Positions 54,282-63,977 of a stretch of DNA of 64,000 nt are shown piece after piece; position 1 is the stretch's first letter; every line of letters begins with the position of its first letter. The position numbers and the translations under genes are program-made. A model generated the notes under the pieces. It worked only from the letters and a program-made list of their open reading frames with translations, was not told the origin of the DNA and ran no database searches. The DNA is from Actinomycetes bacterium (GTDB lineage Bacteria > Actinomycetota > Actinomycetes > Actinomycetales > Dermatophilaceae): contig JAEZWF010000011.1 of NCBI GenBank assembly GCA_023420415.1, positions 21,986 to 85,985 of the forward strand, written 5' to 3'.

Positions 54282-55808
54282 TCAGCTCACGGCCTTGAGG
54301 GCATCGATGATGCCGTCGCCGTAGAAGCTGTTGTTGCTGGGCGAGCCGACACACGGGGCACCGTTGGTGCGGCCCGGGGGTGCGGCCTCGGCCGGCTGGC
54401 AGGCCACGTCACGCGCATCGGCCTTGAGCTTGGCCACCATCTGGGCCGGCGTCAGGTCCGGGTGCGCCGACTTCATCAGGGCGAGCACACCGGCGACGTG
54501 CGGGGACGCCATCGAGGTGCCGCTCTTGAGGCCGTAACCGTTGCCCGCGACGATCGTGGACAGGATCGAGCGTCCCGGGGCGGCGACGTCGATGACGCCG
54601 AGGCCACGGTTGCTGAAGTAGGCCAGCTGCTCGGTCCGCGTCGTCGCCGACGTGGTGACGACACCCGGCAGCTCGGTCGGGATGTCGTAGCACTCGTTGT
54701 TGATCACCCGCGGGATCGGTGTGGTGTCGTTCGGGCTCGAGTCGTTGGTCGTCTTGTTGGCGAGGTCGTAGGCCGAGTTGCCGGCCGCCGCGGCGTGCAC
54801 GGCACCCTGCTTGGTCGACCACTGCACGGCCCGGTTGACGGCCTCGAGGACCGCAGCCTGGTCGACCTGGTCGTTGCACCAGAACTCCATCGGGTCGACG
54901 TAGTAGCTGTTGTTGGTCACGTCCATGCCCTTGAGACCGGCCCACATGAACCCGCAGACGGCGTACTCGGGGTAGATGAACCCGTCGTCGTTGACCACCT
55001 TGACCGAGGCCATCCGCACGTTCGGGGCGACACCGACGATGCCGGTGCCGTTGCGCGCGGCGCCAATGGTGCCGGCGACGTGGGTGCCGTGGTCGGAGGT
55101 GGTGGGCTGCCAGCCGGTGGCCGACAGGTCGGGACGGCCGGCGTCGGTGCAGTTGACCGAGTTGGCCACGTCGATGTTGGCGGCGAGGTCCGGGTGGTCG
55201 GCGTCGATGCCGCTGTCGAGGACGCCGACGAGGACGTCACGGCTGCCGTCGGTGATCTGGTGGGCCTGGTCGGCCTTGATCTGCTGCATGTCCCACTGCT
55301 CGCCCTCGCGGGGGTCAGGGGTGACGGCCTGCTCGTCGGCGACGAGGTCGAGCCCGGTGCCGACCTTGTCCTTGGCCTTGGGCGCCTTGCGCTCCCCTGC
55401 CCGCCACGGCGTGGCGATGCCGTCGGGCGTGCCCTCGGTGACAGCCGCGGTGCGGGTGGCGCCGATGGACTGCACGACCGAACCGACGGCCTTGCCCATC
55501 TTCGCCCGGAACGCAGCGCGGTCGGACTGGGCGACCACGACACCGATCTGCGGCCAGGACTGCACGACGACGCCGCCGGAGCGGGCGACGGCCTTCTCCA
55601 CGGCGTTGACGGTGCCGGGCCTCGCCTTGGTGTTGATGACGTAGCTCATGAGGTAGCCGTCGGGGAACGCCATGGGGACCGGTGTCGACGGGGGCTCGGC
55701 AGCGGTGGTGGACGCGCTGGCACCCGATGCCGTGGCGAGGGTTGCCGCGAGCATCGCACCCGACGCGATGAGGGCGAACCCTCGTCTGCGGATCGACGGA
55801 CGTTTCAT
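54282..55808 (-). CDS. Secreted S8 (subtilisin-like) serine peptidase
   Basis: A 508-residue exported protease. A Sec signal peptide (MKRPSIRRRGFALIASGAML ... ASGASAS, about 33 residues) is followed by an inhibitor-like pro-region (about 45-150). In the catalytic domain the Asp is in GVLDSGIDADHPDL (about 197), the His in DHGTHVAGTI (about 240) and the Ser in SGTSMASPHVAGV (about 430). AAAGNSAYDL is the oxyanion-hole region. There is no sorting signal or C-terminal anchor, so it is probably released. ATG 55808 has AGGAGG 6 bp upstream. Confidence 0.93.
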   Translation of the reverse strand: MKRPSIRRRGFALIASGAMLAATLATASGASASTTAAEPPSTPVPMAFPDGYLMSYVINTKARPGTVNAVEKAVARSGGVVVQSWPQIGVVVAQSDRAAFRAKMGKAVGSVVQSIGATRTAAVTEGTPDGIATPWRAGERKAPKAKDKVGTGLDLVADEQAVTPDPREGEQWDMQQIKADQAHQITDGSRDVLVGVLDSGIDADHPDLAANIDVANSVNCTDAGRPDLSATGWQPTTSDHGTHVAGTIGAARNGTGIVGVAPNVRMASVKVVNDDGFIYPEYAVCGFMWAGLKGMDVTNNSYYVDPMEFWCNDQVDQAAVLEAVNRAVQWSTKQGAVHAAAAGNSAYDLANKTTNDSSPNDTTPIPRVINNECYDIPTELPGVVTTSATTRTEQLAYFSNRGLGVIDVAAPGRSILSTIVAGNGYGLKSGTSMASPHVAGVLALMKSAHPDLTPAQMVAKLKADARDVACQPAEAAPPGRTNGAPCVGSPSNNSFYGDGIIDALKAVS

Positions 55809-56067
55809 CTGTTCCTCCTGTTGGGGATCGAGACGCCGCACCCGGTCAGGCCACGGCGCCATCCCCCTACCCTTTCGAACCGACGGGCGTCTTGGGGAGA
55901 TGCGACCCCACGAATTTGCCCAATCCTGAACAACTCTCGTGCGTTTGCCCGTGATGGCGTCAGGGCAGGCGGTATGCCGTGCGCTCACCGGTGACCTCAC
56001 CGACCGATGACCACCGGCTGATGACCCGGTCACCGGTGTGGGTGGCGGGTGACACGATGGCGCTGCC

Positions 56068-57867
56068 ATGTCGACACCCCCGCAGCCGGATCAGCCGGCC
56101 ACGCCGCCGCGCGCGGCCTTCGTGGTGGCGCCCTCCGGTCGCGCGGCACTCGTCGACTCCTGCGGTGCGGAGCCGGTCGTCGGGTCGGTGGCGGGCCTGC
56201 TCCCCCCGGTCCGTGCGGTCGTCGAGGCCACCAGTGGCGACATCTCCGCCCGGACGAGGCTGGTCTGGTGGGCCGCCGCGGTCGACGCCCGCGACCTCGT
56301 GGCAGACGGCATACCGGTAGCCCGGTGCTGGGACGTCGCCGAGGCGCACCGGCTCCTGCACGGTGGGTGGGACGCCCGGCCCGCGGTCGCGTGGGCGGCC
56401 GCCCACGGCATACCGGTCGAGACGGTGCCCGAGCCGACCAGAGGCGACCTCTTCGACTTCTCGGCGACGGACGGGCCCCCACCCGGAGCCGTGGTGCGCC
56501 CCGACGGCCACCTCGCCCCGGAGGCCGGTGGGCGCGGCTGGGAGCCGGACGACGAGACCCTGGTGGCGTGGGCGCGCGCTGCACTGGAGTGCGCCGGGCT
56601 GCAGGAGTCTCAGCTGCGCACGCTCGGACCGCGGGCCGTGGCAGCCGCGCACTCGGAGTCGGCGGCCGCGTTGCTGTGTGTCGAGCTGGCCCGCGACGGG
56701 CTGCCCATCGACCGGGCCGTGGCCGAGGACCTCATCGCCGCGACCGCCGGGCCGCGACCGGCCGACCACGCCGACGCGCTGCGCATCCGCCGCGAACGCG
56801 ACCAGGTGGTGCTGCGCGAGGTGCCGGGGCGCGAGTCGACCGACCTGCGCAACCCCGGCCAGGTGCGGGCGCTGCTCGCGGCGGTCGGGATCGACGTGCC
56901 CAACACCCGCAAGTGGGTGCTGGAGCCGTTCCGCGACACCCATGCCGTGGTTCCGGCGCTCCTGGAGTGGCGCAAGGCCGAACGCATCGCGACGACGTAC
57001 GGCTACGGCTGGCTCGACGCGCACGTCGGCCCGGACGACCGGCTGCGGGGCGGGTGGACCGCCTGCGACGGCGCCGCCGGGCGGATGACCGCGCAGAACG
57101 GGCTGCACAACCTGCCGACCGAGCTGCGGCCCGCCGTTGCCGCCCACCCCGGGCACGTCTTCGTGCGTGCCGACCTCGGGCAGATCGAGCCGCGGGTGCT
57201 GGCCGTCGTCTCGGACGACCCGGCGTTCGCGGCCGCGACCCGGGCGGCGGACCTCTACGCGCCCGTCGCCGAGCGGCTCGGGGTCGAGCGGGCGGTCGCC
57301 AAGGTGGCGGTGCTCGCCGCGATGTACGGCCAGCGCAGCGGCGCCGCCGGTGAGGCCCTCAAGGGCCTCGAACGCGCCTACCCCGTGGCCATGCGGCTGC
57401 TCGACCACGCGTATGCCGCGGGCGTGCGCCGCGAGCCGCTGCGCACCTTCGGCGGCCGGCTGATCCGGCTCGACGCGATCCTCACCGGTGACCCGACCCG
57501 TCTCGACACCGACGCCGGCCCCGGCGCTGGGAGCGGGGGCGGGTCGGAGGCGCCCGCCAGCACCGCGGCATACGACTCCGCCCGCGGCCGGTTCGCGCGC
57601 AACGCGATCATCCAGGGGTCGGCGGCCGAGCTGTTCAAGGCGTGGGCCGCGACCGTCCGGGCCACGACCCGCGACCTGGGCGCGCAGATCGTGCTGTGCC
57701 TGCACGACGAGCTGCTCGTGCACGTGCCCGCCGAGCACGCCGAGGAGGCCAGCGAACGCGTCGAGCAGGCGCTGGTCGACAGCGCCCGCCGGTGGGCCGG
57801 GTCCAGCCAGGTGCGGTTCGTCGCCGACACCTCGGTCATCCAACGCTGGTCACAGGCCAAGGGCTGA
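56068..57867 (+). CDS. PolA-like bifunctional 3'-5' exonuclease/DNA polymerase (short form)
   Basis: A 599-residue family-A polymerase lacking the 5'-nuclease domain. Residues 1-190 are a degenerate exonuclease-like region without an evident DEDD set. The polymerase motifs remain: motif A FVRADLGQIEPRVLA (about 365), motif B RAVAKVAVLAAMYGQ (R-x3-K kept, about 407-420) and motif C CLHDELLVH (His-Asp, about 545). Compared with E. coli PolI, motif A has LG for YS, and the motif B Phe is Leu. These are seen in actinobacterial relatives of unknown role; activity is not proven. A 259-bp region separates it from the divergent subtilase gene. Confidence 0.87.
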   Translation: MSTPPQPDQPATPPRAAFVVAPSGRAALVDSCGAEPVVGSVAGLLPPVRAVVEATSGDISARTRLVWWAAAVDARDLVADGIPVARCWDVAEAHRLLHGGWDARPAVAWAAAHGIPVETVPEPTRGDLFDFSATDGPPPGAVVRPDGHLAPEAGGRGWEPDDETLVAWARAALECAGLQESQLRTLGPRAVAAAHSESAAALLCVELARDGLPIDRAVAEDLIAATAGPRPADHADALRIRRERDQVVLREVPGRESTDLRNPGQVRALLAAVGIDVPNTRKWVLEPFRDTHAVVPALLEWRKAERIATTYGYGWLDAHVGPDDRLRGGWTACDGAAGRMTAQNGLHNLPTELRPAVAAHPGHVFVRADLGQIEPRVLAVVSDDPAFAAATRAADLYAPVAERLGVERAVAKVAVLAAMYGQRSGAAGEALKGLERAYPVAMRLLDHAYAAGVRREPLRTFGGRLIRLDAILTGDPTRLDTDAGPGAGSGGGSEAPASTAAYDSARGRFARNAIIQGSAAELFKAWAATVRATTRDLGAQIVLCLHDELLVHVPAEHAEEASERVEQALVDSARRWAGSSQVRFVADTSVIQRWSQAKG

Positions 57868-57932
57868 CCGCGGGCACGCCGCTCATCGCGCTGACCTGCA
57901 CGAACACGGTGCCCATCTGGTTGGGTGTGGGC

Positions 57933-58733
57933 ATGGACAGCACCGACGTCAAGGGCGCGGCCAGCCGCGCGTCCGACCACCCGGCCCTCACCGCGGCGGC
58001 CCGCACGGGCTTCGCGGTCAGTGGCCTCATCCACCTGCTCATCGGCTGGATCGCACTGCAGGTCGCGCTCGGAGGAGGCGGCAAGAACGCCGACCAGAGC
58101 GGCGCCCTCAGCTCACTGGCCGGCAACCCCCTCGGCAAGGCGCTGCTGTGGGTGGCCGTGCTGGGCTTCCTCGGGCTGGCCATCGTGCAGCTCGCCGAGG
58201 CCCTGCTCGCCTCCGGGCAGGACGACAAGGACGTCTGGAAGGACCGGGGCAAGGCGGTCGGCAAGCTGGTGCTCTACCTCGCGCTCGCCTGGTCGGCCCT
58301 GACGTTCGCGCGCGGCGGGTCCAAGAACAGCCGGTCGCAGTCGCAGGACTTCACCGCCACGCTGCTGGACAAGCCGGGCGGGCGGCTGCTCGTGGTCGTC
58401 ATCGGCCTGGCGGTGCTGGCCGCCGGCGGCTACCACGTCTACAAGGGCTGGAGCGAGAAGTTCCTCGAGGACCTCGAGTCGCACCCCGGGCGCGCCGCCA
58501 CGGTGCTGGGTCGGGTGGGCTTCATCGCCAAGGGGCTCGTGCTCGCCATCGTGGGAGTGCTCTTCGTCGCGGCCGGCCTGCACCGACGCGCGTCCGAGGC
58601 CAGCGGCATGGATGGTGCGCTGAAGTCGTTGCGGGAGCAGCCGTTCGGCACCGTGCTGCTGGTCCTCGTCGCCGCCGGGCTCATCGCGTTCGGGCTCTAT
58701 TGCTTCGCCCGCGCCAAGCATGCGAAAGTCTGA
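57933..58733 (+). CDS. DUF1206 integral membrane protein
   Basis: A 266-residue protein with about six transmembrane helices arranged as three repeated two-helix units, each following a short soluble stretch: GFAVSGLIHLLIGWIALQVA, VAVLGFLGLAIVQLAEAL and VGFIAKGLVLAIVGVLFVAA. This three-repeat pattern defines DUF1206; function is unknown. ATG 57933 has no strong ribosome-binding site; an in-frame GTG at 57927 is an alternative. A 25-bp direct duplication includes its stop codon. Confidence 0.87.
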   Translation: MDSTDVKGAASRASDHPALTAAARTGFAVSGLIHLLIGWIALQVALGGGGKNADQSGALSSLAGNPLGKALLWVAVLGFLGLAIVQLAEALLASGQDDKDVWKDRGKAVGKLVLYLALAWSALTFARGGSKNSRSQSQDFTATLLDKPGGRLLVVVIGLAVLAAGGYHVYKGWSEKFLEDLESHPGRAATVLGRVGFIAKGLVLAIVGVLFVAAGLHRRASEASGMDGALKSLREQPFGTVLLVLVAAGLIAFGLYCFARAKHAKV

Positions 58734-58777
58734 ACCGACGCCACAGGCGTCCGTCTGAACCGACGCCACCGGCGTCC
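58728..58777. repeat. 25-bp tandem duplication overlapping the DUF1206 stop
   Basis: Bases 58728-58752 and 58753-58777 are identical except for one A/C change. The first copy contains the gene's TGA stop, so the second is a non-coding copy of the gene's last bases. Each copy carries a small GACGCC/GGCGTC inverted repeat. Confidence 0.88.
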
Positions 58778-58796
58778 ACCGACCCCCCGTAGAGAG

Positions 58797-58826
58797 CGAG
58801 GCCCCCGGCAGCTGCCGGGGGCCTCG
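58797..58826. terminator. Terminator hairpin between DUF1206 and PAC2
   Basis: 14-bp perfect arms (58797-58810 with 58813-58826), 63 bp after the DUF1206 stop and 24 bp after the convergent PAC2 stop, so probably bidirectional. Confidence 0.8.
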
Positions 58827-58850
58827 TGGGTTGTCGCGTCGGGTGGCTGG

Positions 58851-59813
58851 TCAGCCGCGCGGGCTGTCCCCACGGCCGGCGTCATCGGCGCCGCCGGCGC
58901 TGTCGGCGTCGTCGTCGATGTCGCGAAGGAACTGCTCGAACTCGGCGCCGATCTCCTCGGCCGACGGAAGCTCGCTCACGTCCGTGGCGAGCAGGCTCGG
59001 CCGCTCGCGACCCTCGAGGTAGGTGTCGTACTGGCGCTCGAGCGCCGCGATCACCTGGGCAACCTCCTCGGACCCCTCGACCTCGCGGGCGATCTCGGCC
59101 CGGTTGAGGCCGGCCTGGGCCACGAGGTCGTCGATCGGCAGGTTGAGCCCGGTGGCACCGGTGATCGCGTTGATCGCGGTCACGGCGCCGTCGGCGAACT
59201 CGGACTGTGCCAGGTAGTGCGGCACGTGGACGGCGAACCCGAGCGCGTCACGCCCCGACTCCCCCAGCCGCAGCTCGATCAGCGACGACAGGCTCGCGGG
59301 CACCTCGACCCGCCCGAAGGGGTTGTCCTGGGCGGGGATGAGGCGTGGGTCGGTGGCGTGCGCGGTCATCCCGATGGGCCGGGTGTGCGGGACCGCCATG
59401 GGGATGCCGTGCGCGCTCACGACGAGGTCGACCCCGAGGAGGGTGACCAGCTGTCGCACCGCCTCGGCCATGCGCTCCCACTGGAAGTCCGGTTCGGGGC
59501 CGGTCAGCAGCAGGTAGGGGGTGCCGTCGCGGTCGACGAGCCGGTGCAGCGCGAGGTAGGGGTCGTCGTAGCTGATCCACCGGTTGTGGTCGAAGACCAT
59601 CGTCGGGCGGCGGCTGCGGTAGTCGAGCAGCTGGTCGACGTCGAAGGACGCGACCACGGTCGACTCGGCGTTCGCGAGCAGGTGCTCGGTCAGGAGCCGC
59701 TGGGTGTGCCCGGCGTCCATGAACCCGCCCAGCGCCAGCAGCATGACCGAGGCCCGCAGCTGCTGCGGGTCGGTGTCGGTCTCGAAGTGGTACAGCTCGG
59801 ATGGGTTCTGCAC
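58851..59813 (-). CDS. PAC2-family protein (proteasome-assembly-chaperone fold)
   Basis: A 320-residue protein of the PAC2 family (COG2047). FETDTDPQQLRASVMLLALGGFMDAGHTQRLL is the family start. FDVDQLLDYRSRRP, LLTGPEPDFQWERM and a C-terminal acidic tail (DIDDDADSAGGADDAGRG) follow. Mycobacterial homologues are uncharacterised; a proteasome role has been suggested from the fold only. GTG 59813 has GGAG 5 bp upstream; the longer frame is unsupported. Confidence 0.87.
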   Translation of the reverse strand: MQNPSELYHFETDTDPQQLRASVMLLALGGFMDAGHTQRLLTEHLLANAESTVVASFDVDQLLDYRSRRPTMVFDHNRWISYDDPYLALHRLVDRDGTPYLLLTGPEPDFQWERMAEAVRQLVTLLGVDLVVSAHGIPMAVPHTRPIGMTAHATDPRLIPAQDNPFGRVEVPASLSSLIELRLGESGRDALGFAVHVPHYLAQSEFADGAVTAINAITGATGLNLPIDDLVAQAGLNRAEIAREVEGSEEVAQVIAALERQYDTYLEGRERPSLLATDVSELPSAEEIGAEFEQFLRDIDDDADSAGGADDAGRGDSPRG

Positions 59814-59920
59814 GGTGGCTCCAGCGGTGAGGTCCTGGTGTCGTTCACCCGTGCCAACGCCCGAGGTGCTCCGGGGATTCCTCACCCGGGGAGTCGGGGT
59901 GTGACTCAGGTGGCCCTGGC

Positions 59921-59967
59921 TCAGGGGGTCAGGGGCCAGGGGGTCACGGGGTCAGGGGGTCAGGGCG
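59921..59967. repeat. Degenerate GGGGTCA tandem repeats at the hrpA 3' end
   Basis: Five or more imperfect repeats of a 7-8 bp GGGGTCA(G) unit run through the hrpA stop codon (59952-59954) and into the gap before the PAC2 start. Slippage is the simplest explanation. Confidence 0.75.
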
Positions 59968-62900
59968 GCGATGGCGGCTCGGATCCGCTTCTCCGAGACG
60001 GGGTGTGCCGTGCCGAGCGCGTTGGCGAACAGGCTCACCCGCAGCTCCTCCACCATCCAGCCCACGTCGCGGACCGGCGTCGAACGGCGGTCGAGGGGGG
60101 CCAGGGAGTCGAGCAGGTCGGCATACGCCACCTCGACCCGGTCGACGACCTCCTGGTTGGCGGCGTCGCGGGCCAGCGACGCAGGTGAGGACGGAGCCTT
60201 CTCCAGCCGCTGGGCCATCGCCCTCAGGTAGCGGCGCAGCGACGGCAGGTGGCCCACCCCCGTGTCGGCGACGAAGCCCGGGTAGACGAGGCTGTCGAGC
60301 TGGGCCCGGACGTCGGCGACCAGGGCCGCAGCGGCAGGAGCGGTGAGGCGGTCCAGGAGCCCGCGCACCTCGCGCGCGGTGGCGAGCACCGGCTCGACCT
60401 CGTCGACCACCTGCAGGACGCGCGCAGCGGCGTGGGTGCGCACCGCGGCGAGCACCTCGTCGAAGGCCGTCTCGTCACGCACCTGCTGCACAGGTGCCCC
60501 CGCGCCGCCGCTGGTCCGCTCGGCGACGATGCTGTCGACCGCGGCGGCGAGGCAGTCCTCGAGCAGCGCCGGCACCGAGCCATGCGGGTTGTCGGCGAGG
60601 GTGAGCTTCTGGGCATTGGTGAGCCGGGCGAGGACTCGCTTCCACGGCGGTGTGGTGTTGAGGAGCAGCAGACGTCGTATGCCGCGGGCGGTCGCCGCGT
60701 CGGCGGCGCGCCGCGATGGGAGGACGAGCAGGTCGACCGCCTCCCCGCGGTCGACGAGGGCCGGGAAACCGTGGACCACCTGCCCGCCAGATGTGGTCTC
60801 GAAGGTCTCCGGCAGGGCACCGAAGTCCCACTGGCGCAGGCCTTTTCGCTCGATCGCAGCCCCAGCGCGAGACATGCGTCGTTGCACCTGCCCGGCGAGC
60901 TGGTCCTGGAGGGCCTGCAGGTCCTTGCCGGTCCCGAGGACCCGGCCGCTGCCGTCCTCGACGCTGAACGTGATGCGCAGGTGGTCCGGGACGGCGTCGG
61001 CACGCCAGTCGGAGTCCTTGACCGGCACCCCGGTCTGGGCCCGCAGCACTCGCCCGAGCTCGGCCACCAGCGACCGCCCCCCACCGGGCTGGATGTCGGC
61101 GAGGGCTCGGGCGGCGTGATCGGGTGCGGGCACGAAGCTGCGCCGAATGTCCTTGGGCAGCGCGCGGATCAGCGCGGTGACCAGGTCGAGGCGCAGGCCC
61201 GGCACCTGCCAGTCGAAGCCCTCGTCGCGCACCTGGTTGAGCACCTGCACCGGGATGTGGACGGTCACGCCGTCGGCCGCCGACCCGGGCTCGAACTGGT
61301 AGGTGACCGGCAGCTCCAGACCGCCTTGCACCCACACCGGCGGGTAGTCGCGGGTGGAGACGTCGACCGCGTCGTCGCGGGTGAGCAGGTCCTCGGTGAA
61401 GGTCAGCAGGTCGGGTGCCTCTCGCCGCGCCTTCTTCCACCAGGAGTCGAAGTGGCGCTGCGACACGACGTCGGAGGGGATGCGGGCGTCGTAGAGCGCG
61501 ACGAGGTCCTCGTCGTCCACGACGATGTCGCGGCGGCGCGCACGCTCCTCCAGCTCGGAAAGTCGTTGCAGGAGAGCAGTGTTGGCGCGGAAGAACTCAT
61601 GATGGGTGTCCCAGTCGCCCTCGACGAGAGCGTGCCGGATGAACAGGTCGCGCGCCTCCTCGGGGTTGACCTTGCCGTAGCCGACGGTTCGCGCCGCGAC
61701 GAGTGGCACGCCGTAGAGGGTCACGCGCTCGGTGGCGACCACGGCACCGCGTTTGCGCGACCACCGCGGCTCGGAGTACTGCCGCTTGACGAGGTGGGGG
61801 GCGAGCCGCTCCGCCCAGACCGGGTCGATCCGCGCGGTGGTGCGCGCCCACAGCCGGGTCGTCTCGACCAGCTCGGCCGCCATGACGAACGCGGGCTGGC
61901 GCCGAAAGAGCGTGGACCCGGGCGAGATGCCGAAGCGCGCCCCACGCGCACCGAGGTAGTCGCGCTTGGCCTCGTCCCGCGCTCCGATGTGGGACAGCAG
62001 GCCGGCGAGCAGCGCCTGGTGCACCACATCGGCATTGGGCGGCTCGCCCTTGGCCGACGTGGCGGACCTGGTGTCGATGCCGACGTCCTGACACGCACGA
62101 CGCAGCTGGGCGTGCAGGTCCTGCCACTCGCGCACGCGCAGGTAGTGCAGGAACTCGCGCTTGCACATGCGCCGGAAAGCACTGTGCGACAACGACTTCT
62201 GTTGGCCCTTGAGGTACTCCCACAGGTTGAGCAGCGTGATGAAGTCCGAGTGCTCGTCACGGAACCGGGCGTGCGCCTGGTCGGCCTGGGTCTGCTTGTC
62301 GGCGGGACGTTCGCGGGGGTCCTGGATCGACAGGGCCGCGACGATGACGAGGACCTCGCGGGCGCAGCCCAGCTGGTCCGCCTCGATGAGCATGCGCCCC
62401 AGTCGCGGGTCCACCGGGAGGCGCGCCAGGGTGCGCCCGTATGCCGTGAGCCGTCGTTCGCGCCCACGTCCCCGCCCGCTCGAGGCGCCGTCGTCTGCGT
62501 GCGGCGACCCGGCGGCATACCCGCTGTCGAAGGCGCCGAGCTCCTCGAGGAGCCGCACCCCGTCGGCGATCTGACGCGCGTCGGGCGGGTCGACGAAGGG
62601 GAAGCGGGCGATGTCACCGAGGCCGAGGGAGGTCATCTGGAGGATGACCGAGGCGAGACTGGTGCGCAGGATCTCCGGCTCGGTGAACTCGGGTCGAGCG
62701 TCGTAGTCGTCCTGGGCATAGAGGCGGATGGCGATGCCGTCGGCGGTGCGGCCGCTGCGACCGGAACGCTGGTTGGCGCTGGCCTGCGAGATGGGCTCGA
62801 TCGGCAGCCGCTGCACCTTGGTGCGCTGGCTGTAGCGCGAGATGCGGGCCGTGCCCGCGTCAACGACGTAGCGGATGCCGGGGACGGTCAGCGAGGTCTC

Positions 62901-63935
62901 GGCGACGTTGGTGGCCAACACGATTCGTCGTCCGCTGTGCGGCCTGAACACCCGGTGCTGCTCGGCCGCCGACAACCGCGCAAAGAGCGGGACCACCTCG
63001 GTCTGCGGGAGGTTCAGCCCCTCGAGCGCGTCCTGGGTGTCACGGATCTCGCGCTCACCCGACAGGAACACGAGGATGTCCTGCGGACCCCCGTCGCCGC
63101 GGCTCTCGGTCCACAGCTCCTCGACCGCCTCGACGACGCCGGTGACCTGGTCGCGCTCCTCCGCATCGGGCCGGTCGGGGTCGACGAGGGGGCGGTAGCG
63201 GATCTCGACCGGGTAGGTGCGGCCGGACACCTCCACGATCGGCGCCGGCTCACCCGTCCCCGGGTCTGCGAAGTGCCTGGCGAACCGCTCGGGGTCGATG
63301 GTGGCCGAGGTGATGATGACCTTGAGGTCGGGGCGCCGGGGCAGGAGCTGGCGCAGGTAGCCGAGGATGAAGTCGATGTTGAGCGACCGCTCGTGCGCCT
63401 CGTCGATGATGATCGTGTCGTACTTGCGCAGCATCCGGTCGCGCTGCATCTCGTTGAGCAGGATGCCGTCGGTCATCACCTTGACGAGCGTGTCGTCGCT
63501 GGAGGTGTCGGTGAACCGCACCTGGTATCCGACGGCGCCACCGAGCTCGACGCCGAGCTCCTCGGCGATCCGCTCGGCGACGGATCGGGCGGCGATCCGC
63601 CGGGGCTGGGTGTGCCCGATGAGCCCGTCGCGGCCGCGTCCCACCTCCAGGGCGATCTTGGGCAGCTGGGTCGTCTTGCCCGACCCCGTCTCCCCCGCGA
63701 CCACGACGACCTGGTGGTCGCGGATCGCGGCGGCGATGTCGTCCTTGCGGGCGACGACCGGCAGCTCCGGCGGGTAGTTCAGGTCCGGGACGGGGATCTG
63801 CGCGCGCCGCGCCCGACGCGCCTGCCACTGGGCCTCGTCACGGCGCTCCCTGCCCTGCCGCTGGCCCCGGCGCCGGGACCCGGAGCGCTTGCGGTTCCGG
63901 GCAGCACGAGGCTGCGGGGAATCGTCGGCGGGCAT
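59952..63935 (-). CDS. hrpA: ATP-dependent RNA helicase HrpA
   Basis: A DEAH-box helicase of 1327 residues, similar to E. coli HrpA in length. A basic N-terminus (RNRKRSGSRRRGQRQGRERRD) is followed by helicase motif I GETGSGKTTQ, motif II IIIDEAHERS, motif III TSATID, motif VI QRSGRSGRTADG and the HA2/OB-fold region. A DUF3418-like C-terminal half reaches the end (AIAALTP). It acts on RNA, probably in mRNA or ribosome processing. ATG 63935 is used; an in-frame TTG at 63962 would add nine residues. Neither has a good ribosome-binding site. Confidence 0.95.
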   Translation of the reverse strand: MPADDSPQPRAARNRKRSGSRRRGQRQGRERRDEAQWQARRARRAQIPVPDLNYPPELPVVARKDDIAAAIRDHQVVVVAGETGSGKTTQLPKIALEVGRGRDGLIGHTQPRRIAARSVAERIAEELGVELGGAVGYQVRFTDTSSDDTLVKVMTDGILLNEMQRDRMLRKYDTIIIDEAHERSLNIDFILGYLRQLLPRRPDLKVIITSATIDPERFARHFADPGTGEPAPIVEVSGRTYPVEIRYRPLVDPDRPDAEERDQVTGVVEAVEELWTESRGDGGPQDILVFLSGEREIRDTQDALEGLNLPQTEVVPLFARLSAAEQHRVFRPHSGRRIVLATNVAETSLTVPGIRYVVDAGTARISRYSQRTKVQRLPIEPISQASANQRSGRSGRTADGIAIRLYAQDDYDARPEFTEPEILRTSLASVILQMTSLGLGDIARFPFVDPPDARQIADGVRLLEELGAFDSGYAAGSPHADDGASSGRGRGRERRLTAYGRTLARLPVDPRLGRMLIEADQLGCAREVLVIVAALSIQDPRERPADKQTQADQAHARFRDEHSDFITLLNLWEYLKGQQKSLSHSAFRRMCKREFLHYLRVREWQDLHAQLRRACQDVGIDTRSATSAKGEPPNADVVHQALLAGLLSHIGARDEAKRDYLGARGARFGISPGSTLFRRQPAFVMAAELVETTRLWARTTARIDPVWAERLAPHLVKRQYSEPRWSRKRGAVVATERVTLYGVPLVAARTVGYGKVNPEEARDLFIRHALVEGDWDTHHEFFRANTALLQRLSELEERARRRDIVVDDEDLVALYDARIPSDVVSQRHFDSWWKKARREAPDLLTFTEDLLTRDDAVDVSTRDYPPVWVQGGLELPVTYQFEPGSAADGVTVHIPVQVLNQVRDEGFDWQVPGLRLDLVTALIRALPKDIRRSFVPAPDHAARALADIQPGGGRSLVAELGRVLRAQTGVPVKDSDWRADAVPDHLRITFSVEDGSGRVLGTGKDLQALQDQLAGQVQRRMSRAGAAIERKGLRQWDFGALPETFETTSGGQVVHGFPALVDRGEAVDLLVLPSRRAADAATARGIRRLLLLNTTPPWKRVLARLTNAQKLTLADNPHGSVPALLEDCLAAAVDSIVAERTSGGAGAPVQQVRDETAFDEVLAAVRTHAAARVLQVVDEVEPVLATAREVRGLLDRLTAPAAAALVADVRAQLDSLVYPGFVADTGVGHLPSLRRYLRAMAQRLEKAPSSPASLARDAANQEVVDRVEVAYADLLDSLAPLDRRSTPVRDVGWMVEELRVSLFANALGTAHPVSEKRIRAAIAALTP

Positions 63936-63977
63936 GGTGTCCAGCCTACGTGTCGCGGACAACTGGTTTGCGGGCGT

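Noticed and set aside
55875..55895. SOS (LexA) box upstream of the PolA-like gene
   Set aside because: TTTCGAACCGACG has the CGAAC half only; the inverted GTTCG half at 4 bp is missing.
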